From JAJPXC01 sp964562375 (GTDB taxonomy: Bacteria; Bacteroidota; Bacteroidia; Bacteroidales; Muribaculaceae): 63,492 nt of DNA. The stretch spans positions 1 to 63,492 of the forward strand of contig CAZLSW010000009.1 in the NCBI GenBank assembly GCA_964562375.1. Reading direction: 5' to 3'. The translations under genes and the position numbers were made by a program. Of the stretch, positions 56,144 through 63,492 are shown one piece after another (within the stretch, counting starts at the first letter, position 1; every line of letters begins with the position of its first letter). Below the pieces are notes generated by a model. It worked only from the letters and a program-made list of their open reading frames with translations. It was not told the origin of the DNA and ran no database searches.

Positions 56144-57148
56144 GAGGAGCTGGGGGAGGAAGGTGGAGAGGATGAGGATGGCGATGCCGGCGATGAGTAC
56201 GTAGCGGGTGGCGGGGGTGGTGCCTCGCCACTCGTGGAGGATGATTCCCCAGAGGTTGGAGAACACGACGTTGAGCGCCATCAAGATGCACCATGAGAAT
56301 GCCACGAGCACGGGGAAGTCCTCCAAGATGCCTTGGCCTAGCGAGAGGCCAAAGAACTGGCTGTACCACAGCACACCGGCCAGAGCGCAGAGCAGGGCGT
56401 TGCCGGTCCACAGGCCCGAGCCGCAGCGGTAGTCGCCGAAGGTAGCGTTCTTGGAGTTTTGGTACAGGCAGTATAGGGCGTTGGTGAGGAAACCGCCGAG
56501 CGTTACCACGGCGATAGCTGGCAGCGCGCGGAAGATGGGGCGAGTGTCGGCGAAGCAGAGGTCTTGTCCAAATCCGAGTCCTATGGCGAAGCATGCGCTC
56601 ATGAAACCGGCCACGATTGCCACCAACAAGCCTTTGGCGAAGTTGAACTCCTTGTTGGCCTCGTCACCCTGCTTGCCTAAGTTCTTGGCTTTCATGGCCC
56701 CGGCTTTGCCGATCACGCCGATACCGACAAGGGTGACCACCACTCCCACAAGCACAGGCCAGGTCAACGAGGAGAGGTCGCCGGTGAACACAGGGGTGAG
56801 GATAGTGCCGAGGGCTGCGCAGGTGCCGAGGGCGATGGATTGGCCAAGGGCCACGCCGAGGTAGCGCATCGACAGTCCGAATGTCAATCCTCCCACGCCC
56901 CAGAGCATACCCATGCCGAATGTTGTCCACATGGAGCCGGGATGGGCGGTGAATATCTCGCTAAAGGAGTGACCCGCGGGGACGGCGAGCCAAGCGCCGA
57001 GCAGGGGGAACACAATCCAAGCCCATACGCCCTGCACGAGCCAGAACGACTCCCAGTGCCAGAGCTGGATTTTCTTGATAGGTACATAAAACGAGGCTTG
57101 GCAGAGGGCGCCAAAGGCGATGATGAGTAGGCCGAGGGGAAGGAGCAT
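56141..57148 (-). CDS. rhaT: L-rhamnose/proton symporter
   Basis: Inner-membrane permease of the drug/metabolite transporter superfamily importing L-rhamnose with a proton. 335 residues and about ten hydrophobic helices, e.g. LLPLGLLIIAFGALCQASFY, LLVAIVAGFMSACFAIGLGF and YVLIAGIAILILSTFLPQLL. Family signatures include VPIKKIQLWHWESFW and LGVALGQSIALGTCAALGTI. Its stop codon is the last copy of the 7-bp repeat leading to rhaD. Upstream, a 124-base gap mostly made of heptamer repeats separates it from the possible small membrane peptide gene after rhaA. It supplies substrate to RhaA. Confidence 0.95.
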   Translation of the reverse strand: MLLPLGLLIIAFGALCQASFYVPIKKIQLWHWESFWLVQGVWAWIVFPLLGAWLAVPAGHSFSEIFTAHPGSMWTTFGMGMLWGVGGLTFGLSMRYLGVALGQSIALGTCAALGTILTPVFTGDLSSLTWPVLVGVVVTLVGIGVIGKAGAMKAKNLGKQGDEANKEFNFAKGLLVAIVAGFMSACFAIGLGFGQDLCFADTRPIFRALPAIAVVTLGGFLTNALYCLYQNSKNATFGDYRCGSGLWTGNALLCALAGVLWYSQFFGLSLGQGILEDFPVLVAFSWCILMALNVVFSNLWGIILHEWRGTTPATRYVLIAGIAILILSTFLPQLL

Positions 57149-57162
57149 GGGGGGGAGGTGGG

Positions 57163-57257
57163 AGTTTAAAGTTAAAAGTTTAAAGTTAAAAGTTAAAAGT
57201 TAAAAGTTTCTAGTTTCTAGTTTCTTGTTTATAGTTTCTTGTTTATAGTTTCTAGTT
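57163..57257. repeat. 7-bp tandem repeat (AGTTAAA / TAGTTTC)
   Basis: Heptamer steps AGTTAAA, then TAGTTTC and TTGTTTA, between rhaA and rhaT. It belongs to the same TAGTTTN family as the arrays at 17681 and 58611. Confidence 0.85.
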
Positions 57258-57272
57258 GATCGTTGCTGGTGG

Positions 57273-57398
57273 TTAGTTGAGGAGGGAGTCGAGGGGGAAG
57301 CGCATGGCGAGGATAACCATCACGGCGATGATGGTGATCGCCGTGATGATTGTGATAAGCGTGCGCGTTTCAGCGCTTGCTGAGTACTTCCTTTTCAT
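57273..57398 (-). CDS. Possible 41-residue single-pass membrane peptide
   Basis: Starts MKRKYSASAETRT, overlapping the rhaA 3' end by 29 bases in another frame, then one strong hydrophobic helix (LITIITAITIIAVMVILAM) and ends RFPLDSLLN. The positive N-terminus with a single helix is typical of small inner-membrane proteins. It lies between rhaA and rhaT in the operon. It is too short for family recognition. It may be a chance frame; conservation would decide. Confidence 0.4.
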   Translation of the reverse strand: MKRKYSASAETRTLITIITAITIIAVMVILAMRFPLDSLLN

Positions 57399-58602
57399 AA
57401 TTTTGAATCTCTGCGATGTAATCGGCACCCACGGGGACGTTGTTGCGGCGGCAGAATTCGTCCCAAACGTCACCCCAGGGCATGGATTTGGTTTCCTCCA
57501 TCAGGGCCAGTCGCTCGAAGCCTTGGCCTGCGCCCTCGTATTGACGTAGTTGCTTAAGCGGCTCGAGCAGGGCCAGAAGCATGCATTTCTGGGTAGCTCG
57601 CGTGCCGATAACGTAAGCGCCGATACGGTTGATCGAGGCGTCGAAGTAGTCGAGGCCGATGTGCACGCGATCGAGGGCGTCGCAGCGCACGATCTCGCGG
57701 CACAGCTCGATGGTGTCGTCGTTGAGTATCACCACGTGGTCGCTGTCCCAGCGCACGGGGCGGCTGACGTGGAGCATCACCTCGGGGATGTAGAGCAGGA
57801 GCGAGGAGAGTTTGTCGGCAACGCTCTCGGTGGGGTGGAAGTGGCCCATGTCGAGAGTCACCATCTTCTGGCGCGACACGCCGTAGCCGATGTAGAAGTC
57901 GTTGGAACCCACGGTGTAGCTTTCAAGGCCGATGCCGAATACCTTCGACTCGATGCAGTCCTTCATGTGGTCGTATTTCTCGGCGAAAACCTCATCGAGG
58001 CTTTCCATGAGCAACTGGCGGTACTTCATGCGGTTGACGGTAAGGTCCTTGGAGCCGTCGTGTACCCACACGTTCATGATGCAGGGGTCACCCTGGCGCC
58101 GGCCGATTTCGTTGGCTATTGCTCGGCAACGGCGGGTGTGCTCGATCCAGAATTTACGGATTTCGTCGTCGGGGTTGGAGAGGGAGAGGTCGCCCGATTT
58201 GGGATGGGAGAATGAGGTGGAGTTGAAGTCGAGCTTAAATCCGTTGTCCAAAGCCCATTCGACCCAGGATTCAAAGTGGCGCATCTCTACCTTGTCGCGG
58301 TCGACGTATTCGCCGCCGAAGTCGCCGTAGATCTCGTGGAGGTTCAAGCGATGTTGGCCGGGGATAAGAGATGACGCGTAGAGGATGTCGGTGCGCACCT
58401 CGTCGATGGTGCGGGCACGGCCGGGATAGTTGCCGGTTGTCTGGATGCCACCAGAGAGCGAGCCGGCGTTCTCAAAGCCGCAGACGTCGTCGGTTTGCCA
58501 GCAGTGGAGGGAGATATGCACGTTTTGGAGGGCCTTGAGGACGGCCTCGGTGTCGATGCCCATAGCGGCGTAGCGCTCTCGGGCGAGGTCATAGGAAGTC
58601 AT
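57370..58602 (-). CDS. rhaA: L-rhamnose isomerase
   Basis: Mn/Zn-dependent isomerase converting L-rhamnose to L-rhamnulose, first step of the pathway. 410 residues (family about 415). The start MTSYDLARERYAAMGIDTE matches relatives. Metal and substrate region: GNYPGRARTIDEVRTDI, WVHDGSKDLTVNRM, VTLDMGHFHPTESVADK and FDASINRIGAYVIGTRA. Named rhaI in Bacteroides. Upstream toward rhaB is a 163-base gap made of a heptamer and an octamer repeat. Downstream the stop overlaps a possible small membrane ORF. Complete by eye. Confidence 0.97.
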   Translation of the reverse strand: MTSYDLARERYAAMGIDTEAVLKALQNVHISLHCWQTDDVCGFENAGSLSGGIQTTGNYPGRARTIDEVRTDILYASSLIPGQHRLNLHEIYGDFGGEYVDRDKVEMRHFESWVEWALDNGFKLDFNSTSFSHPKSGDLSLSNPDDEIRKFWIEHTRRCRAIANEIGRRQGDPCIMNVWVHDGSKDLTVNRMKYRQLLMESLDEVFAEKYDHMKDCIESKVFGIGLESYTVGSNDFYIGYGVSRQKMVTLDMGHFHPTESVADKLSSLLLYIPEVMLHVSRPVRWDSDHVVILNDDTIELCREIVRCDALDRVHIGLDYFDASINRIGAYVIGTRATQKCMLLALLEPLKQLRQYEGAGQGFERLALMEETKSMPWGDVWDEFCRRNNVPVGADYIAEIQNYEKEVLSKR

Positions 58603-58610
58603 GGAGGATA

Positions 58611-58662
58611 TAGTTTTTAGTTTTTAGTTTTTAGTTTTTAGTTTTTAGTTTCTAGTTTCTAG
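58611..58662. repeat. 7-bp tandem repeat (TAGTTTT)
   Basis: About seven steps of TAGTTTT ending in TAGTTTC, nine bases before the rhaA start. Same heptamer family as 17681 and 57163. Confidence 0.85.
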
Positions 58663-58683
58663 ATTTGGGGGGTGGATTGAGTT

Positions 58684-58763
58684 CTCGAGTGCACGAGTGC
58701 ACGAATACACGAATGCACGAAAGAACGGGATAACGGGTTAACGGGTTAACGGGTTAACGAGGG
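58684..58763. repeat. 8-bp tandem repeat (CACGAATG / AACGGGTT)
   Basis: Ten 8-base steps drifting from CTCGAGTG and CACGAATA to AACGGGTT, ending at the rhaB stop. The GGGTTAAC part resembles the GGGATTAC array at 16431. Confidence 0.85.
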
Positions 58764-58765
58764 GG

Positions 58766-60232
58766 TTACTCGAGGGTGAGGAAGGAGCGGTAGGCTTTTT
58801 GGAGGTCGGGGAGGGCTTGAGGTTGGAATTTTTGGGTGGGGAAGGCGCGGGAGATGAGGGCGCGCATACGACGCAGGGAGTCGACCTCGCCGGCGGCACG
58901 GGCTTGTAGCATGATGTTGCCGATAGCGGTACATTCAACGGGTCCTGCTATTACGGGCATCTCCAAAACCGATGCTGTCAATTGGTTGAGGGACGTGTTC
59001 TGCGATCCACCGCCGATTACATGCAGGCACTCGGGTTTCTCGGGGGCCAATTCCTTAAGCATCTCCATCACTTGGCGGTAACGGAGCGCCAGAGAGTCGT
59101 AGATGCAACGGGTGAATTGACCCGGAGTGTGGGGAACAATCTGCTTGGTGGTTGCGCAATATTCCACAATCGACCTTGTCATAGAACGGGGGTTGGCGAA
59201 ACACTTGGCGTCGGGGAATATCAACGAGCGCCAATGAGGTTCTTTCTCGGCCTCGGCCATCAGTTGGGGATGGCTGCAATTGATGCCTTGGGCTTGCCAG
59301 TCCTTGCGGCATTGCTCAAGGAGCCACATGCCGCAGATGTTTTTAAGGAATCGAATTGTGCCGTCGATACCGCCCTCGTTGGTGAAATTGTAGCGGCGCG
59401 CCATCTCGTTGACTATAGGCTCCTGCAATTCCACTCCCATGAGGCTCCAAGTGCCGGAGCTGAGGTAGGCGAATGGGTGATTCGTGGTAGCGGGGACGGC
59501 AGCGACAGCCGAAGCGGTGTCGTGGCCAGCTACCGCAATAACGGGGATTTGTCCCAGGCCGGTGTAGCTGGCCAATTCTTTGGAGAGCTTGCCTACACAA
59601 TGGCCTGGATAGACGATTTTGGGGAAACGGTCGCGGGTGAGATCTACAGTCTTGAGTATCTCATCGGAGAAGTCACGCTGGCGCACGTCGAGTAGTTGCG
59701 AGGTAGAGGCGATGGTGTACTCGGTGACGGCATTTCCGGTCATCATGAAGGAGAGCGCGTCGGGGAGGAACAGCAGTTGCTTGGCTTGTTTCAACTGTGG
59801 GAGGTCCATTCGGCGATGGGTAGAGAGCTGGAACAGAGTATTGAAGTCCATCACTTGAATGCCGGTGATGTCGTACACGCGGTTGGCGCTAAGGGCACGC
59901 TCGAAGTAGCGAAGCGGCTCTCCTTCAGTGTTGCGGTCGCGGTAGCTGACGGGTGTACCCATCATCTTGCCATCTTCCCCCATACAAGCATAATCGACGC
60001 CCCAGGTGTCGATGCCGATAGAGGTGATTTCCACTCCCATCTGGCCCACTTTTTTTAGGGCATCGAGAATCGACATCCATAGGGCGGGGAAGTTCCAGTA
60101 GGAGATTCCCTCGTGCTCGATTATCTCATTTGGGAAGCGAGCGACCTCGGTCATTTCGATGGTTTCAGCCCCAACAGAGGCGAGAATGACGCGACCTGAG
60201 GTAGCTCCCAAGTCAATTGCAATGTATCGCAT
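58766..60232 (-). CDS. rhaB: Rhamnulokinase
   Basis: FGGY-family kinase phosphorylating L-rhamnulose at C1 with ATP. 488 residues from MRYIAIDLGATSGRVILA, the conserved FGGY N-terminus; a longer in-frame start at 60493 would read into the GH106 coding region and is rejected. Other motifs: TSIGIDTWGVDYACMGEDG, AVAGHDTASAVAAVP and HVIGGGSQNTSLNQLTA near the C-terminus. Named rhaK in Bacteroides. It begins 11 bases after the GH106 stop codon, so the two are co-transcribed, and the rhaB-rhaA gap holds two short tandem repeats. Confidence 0.96.
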   Translation of the reverse strand: MRYIAIDLGATSGRVILASVGAETIEMTEVARFPNEIIEHEGISYWNFPALWMSILDALKKVGQMGVEITSIGIDTWGVDYACMGEDGKMMGTPVSYRDRNTEGEPLRYFERALSANRVYDITGIQVMDFNTLFQLSTHRRMDLPQLKQAKQLLFLPDALSFMMTGNAVTEYTIASTSQLLDVRQRDFSDEILKTVDLTRDRFPKIVYPGHCVGKLSKELASYTGLGQIPVIAVAGHDTASAVAAVPATTNHPFAYLSSGTWSLMGVELQEPIVNEMARRYNFTNEGGIDGTIRFLKNICGMWLLEQCRKDWQAQGINCSHPQLMAEAEKEPHWRSLIFPDAKCFANPRSMTRSIVEYCATTKQIVPHTPGQFTRCIYDSLALRYRQVMEMLKELAPEKPECLHVIGGGSQNTSLNQLTASVLEMPVIAGPVECTAIGNIMLQARAAGEVDSLRRMRALISRAFPTQKFQPQALPDLQKAYRSFLTLE

Positions 60233-60243
60233 AATGTTGATTA

Positions 60244-63200
60244 TTAGGGTGTTGTAAGTGTTACTGGTCCAATGAGGCCAGAGGGTTGGAGAGGGGTATC
60301 GGGAGTGGAGGTGCGGATAAAGAGTTGGGTGGATCGCTGCTCGGGGGGTAGCTTGGCGTCGCCCACCAGGCGGTTGTGCCAATTGTTGGCCACGTCGACG
60401 CGCAGCGTGTTTTTGCCCTTGCGCAGATATGGGGAGATGTCGATGGCGTAGGGAGCCGTCCACACGCCGCCCGCTTCCTGGCCGTTGACCCACACTCGCG
60501 CCATGTCGTTCACTGCCCCAAATTGCAGCGATACTGGCTGGTTAGGTACGCCATGAAACTTAAACTCACAAGTGTAGGACATTGTGCCAGAGAAGTGGGC
60601 GACGGAGGTGTCGGCCGACAGAGAAAGGTCCTGCAATTTCCAACGTTTCACCAATTTCTTGGGACCTTTCATCGGTGTCATGGTTAGCGTCCAATTGACG
60701 TCGGTAAGATCGAGTAATTGCTTCGGCTCGGGGAAGTTAAGAGCTACATCGAGGGGAGATGACGAGGGAGTGCCCTCGTTTTGGAAGACGACGAATATCG
60801 ATTCCATGGGATCCAAACGCAATGGTAGGTTAACGCGGCCATCCTCGACATTCCACGATTGGGCATCGCGACGTTCTCCCGATGCGGGGAACCACAACTC
60901 GGGCTGTCGACCTCGGCCATCGCGCAGGGATGCGATCAATTCCACTGGCTCGGTGGCCGATTGGTTGGCTATAAAGTATATGTCTTTTTTACCATCGGCG
61001 ACATGGGCGTAGCGCATATTTTCGATGAGGGAAGCATCGGGAGTAAGCCTCACTTGTTCAAGCACTTTCTCGATAGGTGTGTCGAGAGTGAAGAGGTGTC
61101 CCCTACCCTTTTCTCCTTTCTCCCATAGCCCGGTAGCGAGGGATGCAACCTCTTGGTCGGCAAGGGGATAATTCTTCATTGACGGAGATCGGCGAGGCGG
61201 ATTGCCCATCACGTTGGCTCCCTGGCGGATAAGTCGTGCGATCGCCTCGAGGGTTTCGGGGAGCATGGTATCGCTGGGAGGAAGGATGAGCAGACGGTAA
61301 CGGCCGGTGCCGGCAAGGATATCACCCGTGATGGGATCCACAGTGGCGCGGTCACGCAGCACCTCACCGTTGATGAAATCGTATTGGTAACCAGCGGGGA
61401 GGGAAGGCTCAGCAAGACCGGTCATCACCGGTGTGTCGTCGCCAATGAAATAAGCCACATCGGCCACATAGCGGCCCTGTTGCAGCATAAGGTTGCAACG
61501 CTTGAGGTAATCGGTGAACAGATCGAGATGACGGTACCACGTGTTCTTGCGGTTGAACTCGTTACCGAATGGAGCGTTCAATCCCGGATAGGAGGTCTCG
61601 TCGGGTTGCGCGCACACGAAATGGAGCAACGTGGCGTTGACACCCTCGGTGAAGAAACGGTCGCCGCGCAATTTCATGTCGCGGGGAGAGCGGGAGTACT
61701 CCGGACCACCGCAGGTGAACGACTCAGACCATACCAATGGCTTGCCGTAGATGTGGGCGCACGACGAGGCTCCACGGTTCTCAATGTTGCCAAGGTCGCC
61801 CTCGCTCCAAAACTCGCCGGCTACCTCGGACGATTGGCCGCCGTATTGCAGGAACTCGCCAGGGAAGCCCCAATGGCCGTAGCACTCGAGCCAAACGCCA
61901 AAGCCGTCCTTTTCGGCCAACTGGCGCATACCTCCGATATGGTCGTAGGCCAAACGGTCGGCCACCATGCGGCGATAATCCCAAAGGAATCGGTCGCTCA
62001 GGTCGCTGTTGCCCACGACGGTACCGCCGTAGGTGAGCAGATAAGGGGTGGGATCGTAGCCGTAACGGCGCTGAAACTCGGGGATGAAATCGTCGCCAAA
62101 GGTCTGGGTTGCGCGCTCGTAGGAGTCGCACACTACTGTATTCCACGTGCGGCGATCGTGAGCTGGCACGCTGTCGCGGATTCGACCGATAAAGTTCTCG
62201 TAGTGGTGCTTGAGGGCGTCGTGATCCCATCGATCGACCTCCAGCCCCTGACCGTCGCCCGGAAGCGCCGGGGAGTTGCAGATGCCCGTGGGGGCGGTAT
62301 ATAAGCGTGTAATTATGTATTTTTTACCGGGCATGGCATGGGGCCAGTTGAGCGTTGAGCCATCCCACCACTCCGTTACATCCACCACATCCTTAGGGTC
62401 AACGCCTTGCAAGGTGGCAGTGGCGCCCCATTTGTAATCGTGCCAAAGGGGGAGTGGCGTTTGGTGCATCTTGGCCAGATTCTTGTCGGCGTATCGGTCG
62501 ACCACAGGGGCGTCGCTCAGCTCCAAGCGGGTTATCTGGCAACCGGGGTTAATGTCCACCTCGATTGTCAATGTGTCGCCTGAGTGAGCGGCAAGGTCGG
62601 GAAGAGCCATCGCTGTGGGAGCCGTGCGGTCGTAGCCCACCTCGATCATCATGTTGGTGCGGTTGACAGGGAGTACAACCTTGCCACCAACATTAAATTG
62701 GGCGAGAATCGGGCCGGCTGCCTGCACCGTAAGCGAGCGGGGAGTGAAGTTTTCAGGAATCACGTATTTCAGGGTCACGTGGGCCTCGGTGACGCCATCC
62801 GCCGATATTCCGGTGGTTGAGATGGGCTTCAGAGATTGATATCCGGGGTCCTCCACGGCAAGCACCTTGACATCGGCCAGGAAGCCGTCGGGGCGATTCA
62901 AGGTCGTTGTCAATGTGCCGTCGTGTTGGGCCTCACATCTCACTGTCTGCAAACCTAAGTACCTTTGCGAGTGCTCGGGCTTAACCCATGGCCCACCGGC
63001 CTGGCTCCACCCAGGACTGTTAAAGATACCTATCTCAATACCAAGATTTGACGCTTCGCGAAGCGCCGTTCCAACTATGTCAAACCATTCTGGGGTGCCG
63101 ATATACACGGGCCCGCGGGGAGACTCCTGGGGGTCGAGGCCCTGAAAGCCGATGAACGCGCGAGTGATTCCCGCCTGCTTCATCGCTTGGAGGTCGGCTA

Positions 63201-63363
63201 TCACGCCGTCGCGGGTGACATTGCCCGACAGCCAATACCAATAGCACGCCGTGGCGACATCCTCGCCGGGCGTGGCAAACGTGTCGGCCAGATTCCTCGT
63301 AGGGGCGGCCGTGGCTATCAGGGAAATGATCGCACTGTATATCGGTAGCAATATTTTCTTCAT
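60244..63363 (-). CDS. Alpha-L-rhamnosidase, GH106 family
   Basis: 1039 residues from MKKILLPIYSAIISLIATAAP, a signal peptide. An alternative start at 63399 lies upstream of a perfect promoter (-7 box at 63371-63378) and is rejected. GH106 features: WYWLSGNVTRDGVIADLQAM, AFIGFQGLDPQES, IFNSPGWSQAGGPWVKPEHS and VCDSYERATQTFGDDF, with WLECYGHWGFPG in the barrel, and a C-terminal sugar-binding-like beta domain (KNTLRVDVANNWHNRLVG). GH106 enzymes release terminal L-rhamnose from plant pectins and bacterial glycans, here probably in the periplasm. First gene of the rha operon. Confidence 0.92.
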   Translation of the reverse strand: MKKILLPIYSAIISLIATAAPTRNLADTFATPGEDVATACYWYWLSGNVTRDGVIADLQAMKQAGITRAFIGFQGLDPQESPRGPVYIGTPEWFDIVGTALREASNLGIEIGIFNSPGWSQAGGPWVKPEHSQRYLGLQTVRCEAQHDGTLTTTLNRPDGFLADVKVLAVEDPGYQSLKPISTTGISADGVTEAHVTLKYVIPENFTPRSLTVQAAGPILAQFNVGGKVVLPVNRTNMMIEVGYDRTAPTAMALPDLAAHSGDTLTIEVDINPGCQITRLELSDAPVVDRYADKNLAKMHQTPLPLWHDYKWGATATLQGVDPKDVVDVTEWWDGSTLNWPHAMPGKKYIITRLYTAPTGICNSPALPGDGQGLEVDRWDHDALKHHYENFIGRIRDSVPAHDRRTWNTVVCDSYERATQTFGDDFIPEFQRRYGYDPTPYLLTYGGTVVGNSDLSDRFLWDYRRMVADRLAYDHIGGMRQLAEKDGFGVWLECYGHWGFPGEFLQYGGQSSEVAGEFWSEGDLGNIENRGASSCAHIYGKPLVWSESFTCGGPEYSRSPRDMKLRGDRFFTEGVNATLLHFVCAQPDETSYPGLNAPFGNEFNRKNTWYRHLDLFTDYLKRCNLMLQQGRYVADVAYFIGDDTPVMTGLAEPSLPAGYQYDFINGEVLRDRATVDPITGDILAGTGRYRLLILPPSDTMLPETLEAIARLIRQGANVMGNPPRRSPSMKNYPLADQEVASLATGLWEKGEKGRGHLFTLDTPIEKVLEQVRLTPDASLIENMRYAHVADGKKDIYFIANQSATEPVELIASLRDGRGRQPELWFPASGERRDAQSWNVEDGRVNLPLRLDPMESIFVVFQNEGTPSSSPLDVALNFPEPKQLLDLTDVNWTLTMTPMKGPKKLVKRWKLQDLSLSADTSVAHFSGTMSYTCEFKFHGVPNQPVSLQFGAVNDMARVWVNGQEAGGVWTAPYAIDISPYLRKGKNTLRVDVANNWHNRLVGDAKLPPEQRSTQLFIRTSTPDTPLQPSGLIGPVTLTTP

Positions 63364-63370
63364 GGCATCG

Positions 63371-63401
63371 CAAAGGTAGGGCTTTTTAGCCGCGTCCACA
63401 A
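63371..63401 (-). promoter_or_regulatory. Promoter of the rhamnose operon
   Basis: On the minus strand TTG (63401-63399), a 20-base spacer and TACCTTTG (63378-63371), a perfect -33/-7 pair. The predicted start is only a few bases before the GH106 ATG at 63363, so the leader is almost absent. Confidence 0.75.
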
Positions 63402-63449
63402 CCTATATACGCGCCAAATTTTAGCGAATTTGTTCCAAAAATCGAGTAG

Positions 63450-63480
63450 GAGGTGAACACTAATCAGAGGTGTTCACCTC
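63450..63480. promoter_or_regulatory. 11-bp inverted repeat upstream of the rhamnose promoter
   Basis: GAGGTGAACAC and GTGTTCACCTC around a 9-base loop, about 50 bases upstream of the -33 element of the GH106 promoter. A candidate site for a rhamnose regulator. Ts follow only on the plus strand, where no gene precedes, so a terminator role is less likely. Confidence 0.4.
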
Positions 63481-63492
63481 TTTTCGTGTTCA

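Noticed and set aside
60233..60493. Longer rhaB start giving 575 residues
   Set aside because: The extension overlaps the GH106 3' end and the FGGY N-terminus begins at MRYIAIDLGATSG.
63450..63484. Hairpin plus TTTT called as a terminator
   Set aside because: The Ts follow on the plus strand, where no gene ends upstream; on the minus strand there is no T tract.

Overview
The window looks like a chromosomal segment of a gut-type Bacteroidales bacterium, perhaps Muribaculaceae or Prevotellaceae (family level is inference). Supporting signs are SusC/SusD pairs, a Bacteroides-style rhamnose operon, -7 promoter boxes of the form TAnnTTTG with TTG about 20 bases upstream, and several secreted proteins sharing a short C-terminal sorting-like motif. 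A run of 100 N at 47021-47120 shows that this is a scaffolded assembly.

Layout. 1-2836: pyruvate phosphate dikinase. 3099-11839: a two-gene operon encoding an AlbA_2 (Schlafen-like) protein and an 1835-residue DUF4011-type SF1 helicase with a C-terminal nuclease-like domain, which resembles a defence module. 11853-23530: housekeeping genes (rlmD, a small nucleotidyltransferase, a DEAD-box helicase, an MBL hydrolase, rsmG, mltG, lepA, a SNF2 helicase). 23636-25962: a secreted C10 protease coupled to crcB, then a strong terminator.

26128-45963 is a polysaccharide-utilisation-like block, all on the minus strand. In transcription order it encodes an EEP-family hydrolase, GH97, a DUF4886/GLUG secreted protein, SusC, SusD, a GH31 fused to a sugar isomerase/epimerase-like barrel, a beta-helix protein, and an EEP/beta-helix fusion. 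No regulator is visible inside it.

46079-53622 is the most unusual part. Two arrays of about 119-133 bp units each consist of a purine-rich left arm and its imperfect inverse complement. A GxxExxY (PD-(D/E)XK-like) gene sits exactly between a left and a right arm. A 1487-residue secreted-protein gene lies between the last left arm of array 1 and the first right arm of array 2. An AAA-ATPase with a C-terminal PD-(D/E)XK domain abuts the outer left arm of array 2. This arm-cargo-arm architecture is the best candidate for an undescribed system here.

55261-63363 is an L-rhamnose operon (GH106 rhamnosidase, rhaB, rhaA, a possible 41-residue membrane peptide, rhaT, rhaD), transcribed leftward from a clear promoter at 63371-63401. 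GH106 releases rhamnose, RhaT imports it, and RhaA, RhaB and RhaD convert it to DHAP and lactaldehyde. Many intergenic gaps hold short tandem repeats of strict 7- or 8-bp period. A related repeat inside the DEAD-box gene has a 9-bp period and so stays in frame.
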